NCBI RefSeq assembly: GCF_900149695.1
Contig: NZ_LT703005.1
Coordinates: 124,013 to 188,012, forward strand
Length of the DNA: 64,000 nucleotides
Source: Anderseniella sp. Alg231-50
Lineage (GTDB): Bacteria > Pseudomonadota > Alphaproteobacteria > Rhizobiales > Aestuariivirgaceae
Direction: 5' to 3'
Shown: positions 63,160 to 64,000 of the stretch, piece by piece
Layout of the letters: the number at the start of each line of letters is the position of its first letter
Position numbering within the stretch: position 1 is the first letter of the stretch
Program-made: the position numbers and the translations under genes
Notes under the pieces: model-generated
Databases searched by the model: none
Told to the model about the DNA's origin: nothing
What the model saw: the letters and a program-made list of their open reading frames with translations, nothing else

Positions 63160-64000
63160 TTATGGCATAAACACAGTCGAGCCTGTCGTTCTACGCCCTT
63201 CCAGATCCTGATGCGCCTTGACGGCATCCGCCAGTTCATAAGTCTGGTTGATCTCGATCTTGACCGCACCGGACCCTACAACATCGAACAAGTCAGCAGC
63301 GTTGGCCTGCAGGTCTTCATCAGCCGCCACATAGGTCATCAGGGTGGGGCGTGTAAGATACAACGAGCCTTTGGCGCCGAGAATACCGGTGTCAAACCCC
63401 TTAACCGGACCTGACGCAGACCCGAAGCTGGCAAGGAGCCCCCTGGGACTGAGACTGTCCAGGGACGCCTCGAGTGTGTCTTTTCCAACACCGTCATAGA
63501 CTACCGGCACACCCTTGCCGTCGGTCAGATCGCGGACCCGTTCAGCAACGTTTTCCTCGGTGTAGTTGATAACCTCATCGCATCCGAAAGATTTTGCCAG
63601 GGCTGCCTTTTCCGGTGAACTCGTTGTGCCGATCACGCGCGCACCCAGGTGCTTTGCCCACTGAACAGCGATCAGGCCGACGCCACCGGCTACCGCATGC
63701 CACAGGATCGTGTCCCCGGATTTGACTTCATAGGTTTCACGCAGGAGGTATCTCGCCGTCATGCCCTTCAGCATCATGGCTGCCGCGGTCTCGTCCGATA
63801 TCGTGTCAGGCAGTACCGAGACCCTGTTGGCCGGCATGTTGCGCGCCTGCGAATAGGCACCGATGGGCCCTGCCCCGTAAGCAACGCGATCACCTTCTTT
63901 CAGGTGGGTTACACCTGCTCCGACAGCCTCGACGACACCGGCCGCTTCCAGCCCGACACCACTTGGCAACGGCACCGGATAGGCACCTGAGCGATGGTAG
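63160..64000 (-). CDS. Quinone oxidoreductase-like zinc-free MDR (partial)
   Basis: The gene runs off the right edge; 280 codons of its 3' part are visible. It is a medium-chain reductase of the NADPH:quinone reductase type: YHRSGAYP ... LPSGVGLEAAGVVEAVGAGV, the NADPH Rossmann motif HAVAGGVGLIAVQWAKHLGA, and DVVGSGAVKIEINQTYELADAVKAHQDLEGRRTTGSTV at the end. Such enzymes reduce quinones or enones without zinc. The true start is outside the window; the GTG at 63975 is internal. Confidence 0.88.
   Translation of the reverse strand, partial: YHRSGAYPVPLPSGVGLEAAGVVEAVGAGVTHLKEGDRVAYGAGPIGAYSQARNMPANRVSVLPDTISDETAAAMMLKGMTARYLLRETYEVKSGDTILWHAVAGGVGLIAVQWAKHLGARVIGTTSSPEKAALAKSFGCDEVINYTEENVAERVRDLTDGKGVPVVYDGVGKDTLEASLDSLSPRGLLASFGSASGPVKGFDTGILGAKGSLYLTRPTLMTYVAADEDLQANAADLFDVVGSGAVKIEINQTYELADAVKAHQDLEGRRTTGSTVFMP

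Overview
The window looks like a chromosomal segment of an alphaproteobacterium, most likely of the order Hyphomicrobiales (Rhizobiales). The evidence is gene order and protein style. The run tgt-queA-cyclophilin-cyclophilin-coaD ... gyrA ... ssb and the run valS-DUF2497/PopZ-like-tolC-pcm are arrangements familiar from rhizobial chromosomes. The genes have alphaproteobacterial signatures such as a PopZ-like C-terminus, PAS_7-GGDEF-EAL architecture and TTACAA- and TTAA-type regulatory half-sites. No phage, plasmid or integrase gene was seen.

Layout. 1-8 kb: the 5' end of glmU, an iron(III) ABC transporter pair (permease and binding protein), a GMC oxidoreductase, a serine-glyoxylate-type aminotransferase, a small secreted protein and an isochorismatase-like hydrolase. 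8.3-23.1 kb: an unusual accessory block. It holds four solute-binding proteins of four different families (TAXI-TRAP, TctC/Bug, SBP_bac_3, PotD-like) with no permease gene nearby, and two of them carry peptidoglycan-binding modules (LysM, PG_binding_1). Two paralogous small periplasmic proteins and a single-pass membrane protein accompany them. Four proteins of this block share a C-terminal tandem motif of the form (L/I)F-x2-F-x2-(W/Y). Inside the block are a four-gene subtilase operon on the minus strand and a PAS-PAS-GGDEF-EAL protein. An AmpG-type muropeptide permease follows directly.

24.8-31 kb: a GNAT protein, a small EF-hand protein, a cytochrome c, tRNA-Lys, a type I secretion ABC/HlyD pair (its likely TolC partner is at 58.8 kb) and a chimeric SRPBCC/Lys-Ala-rich/transmembrane protein. 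31-42.7 kb: mostly housekeeping genes (tgt, queA, two cyclophilins, coaD, gyrA, ssb) with small accessory genes between them. 42.7-52 kb: a hydantoin-utilisation operon. It encodes a polar amino-acid-type ABC transporter, D-carbamoylase, flavin reductase-like protein, DapA-like aldolase, D-hydantoinase, hydantoin racemase and a LysR regulator. It is interrupted by a 297-bp MITE-like element and carries a 23-codon remnant of a short-chain dehydrogenase gene. A palindrome with LysR geometry lies upstream of the operon.

52-64 kb: a second LysR gene, a YkgJ-type cysteine-cluster protein, an AAA ATPase, valS, the PopZ-like gene, tolC, pcm, tRNA-Cys, a trypsin-like lipoprotein protease, a tandem array of about 143-bp repeats built from mini-hairpins, and the 3' part of a quinone oxidoreductase gene.

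The best candidate for an undescribed system is the 8.3-23.1 kb block. I read it, as an inference only, as a periplasmic, peptidoglycan-associated set of orphan binding proteins and small partners that share a helical C-terminal docking motif, possibly linked to c-di-GMP signalling.
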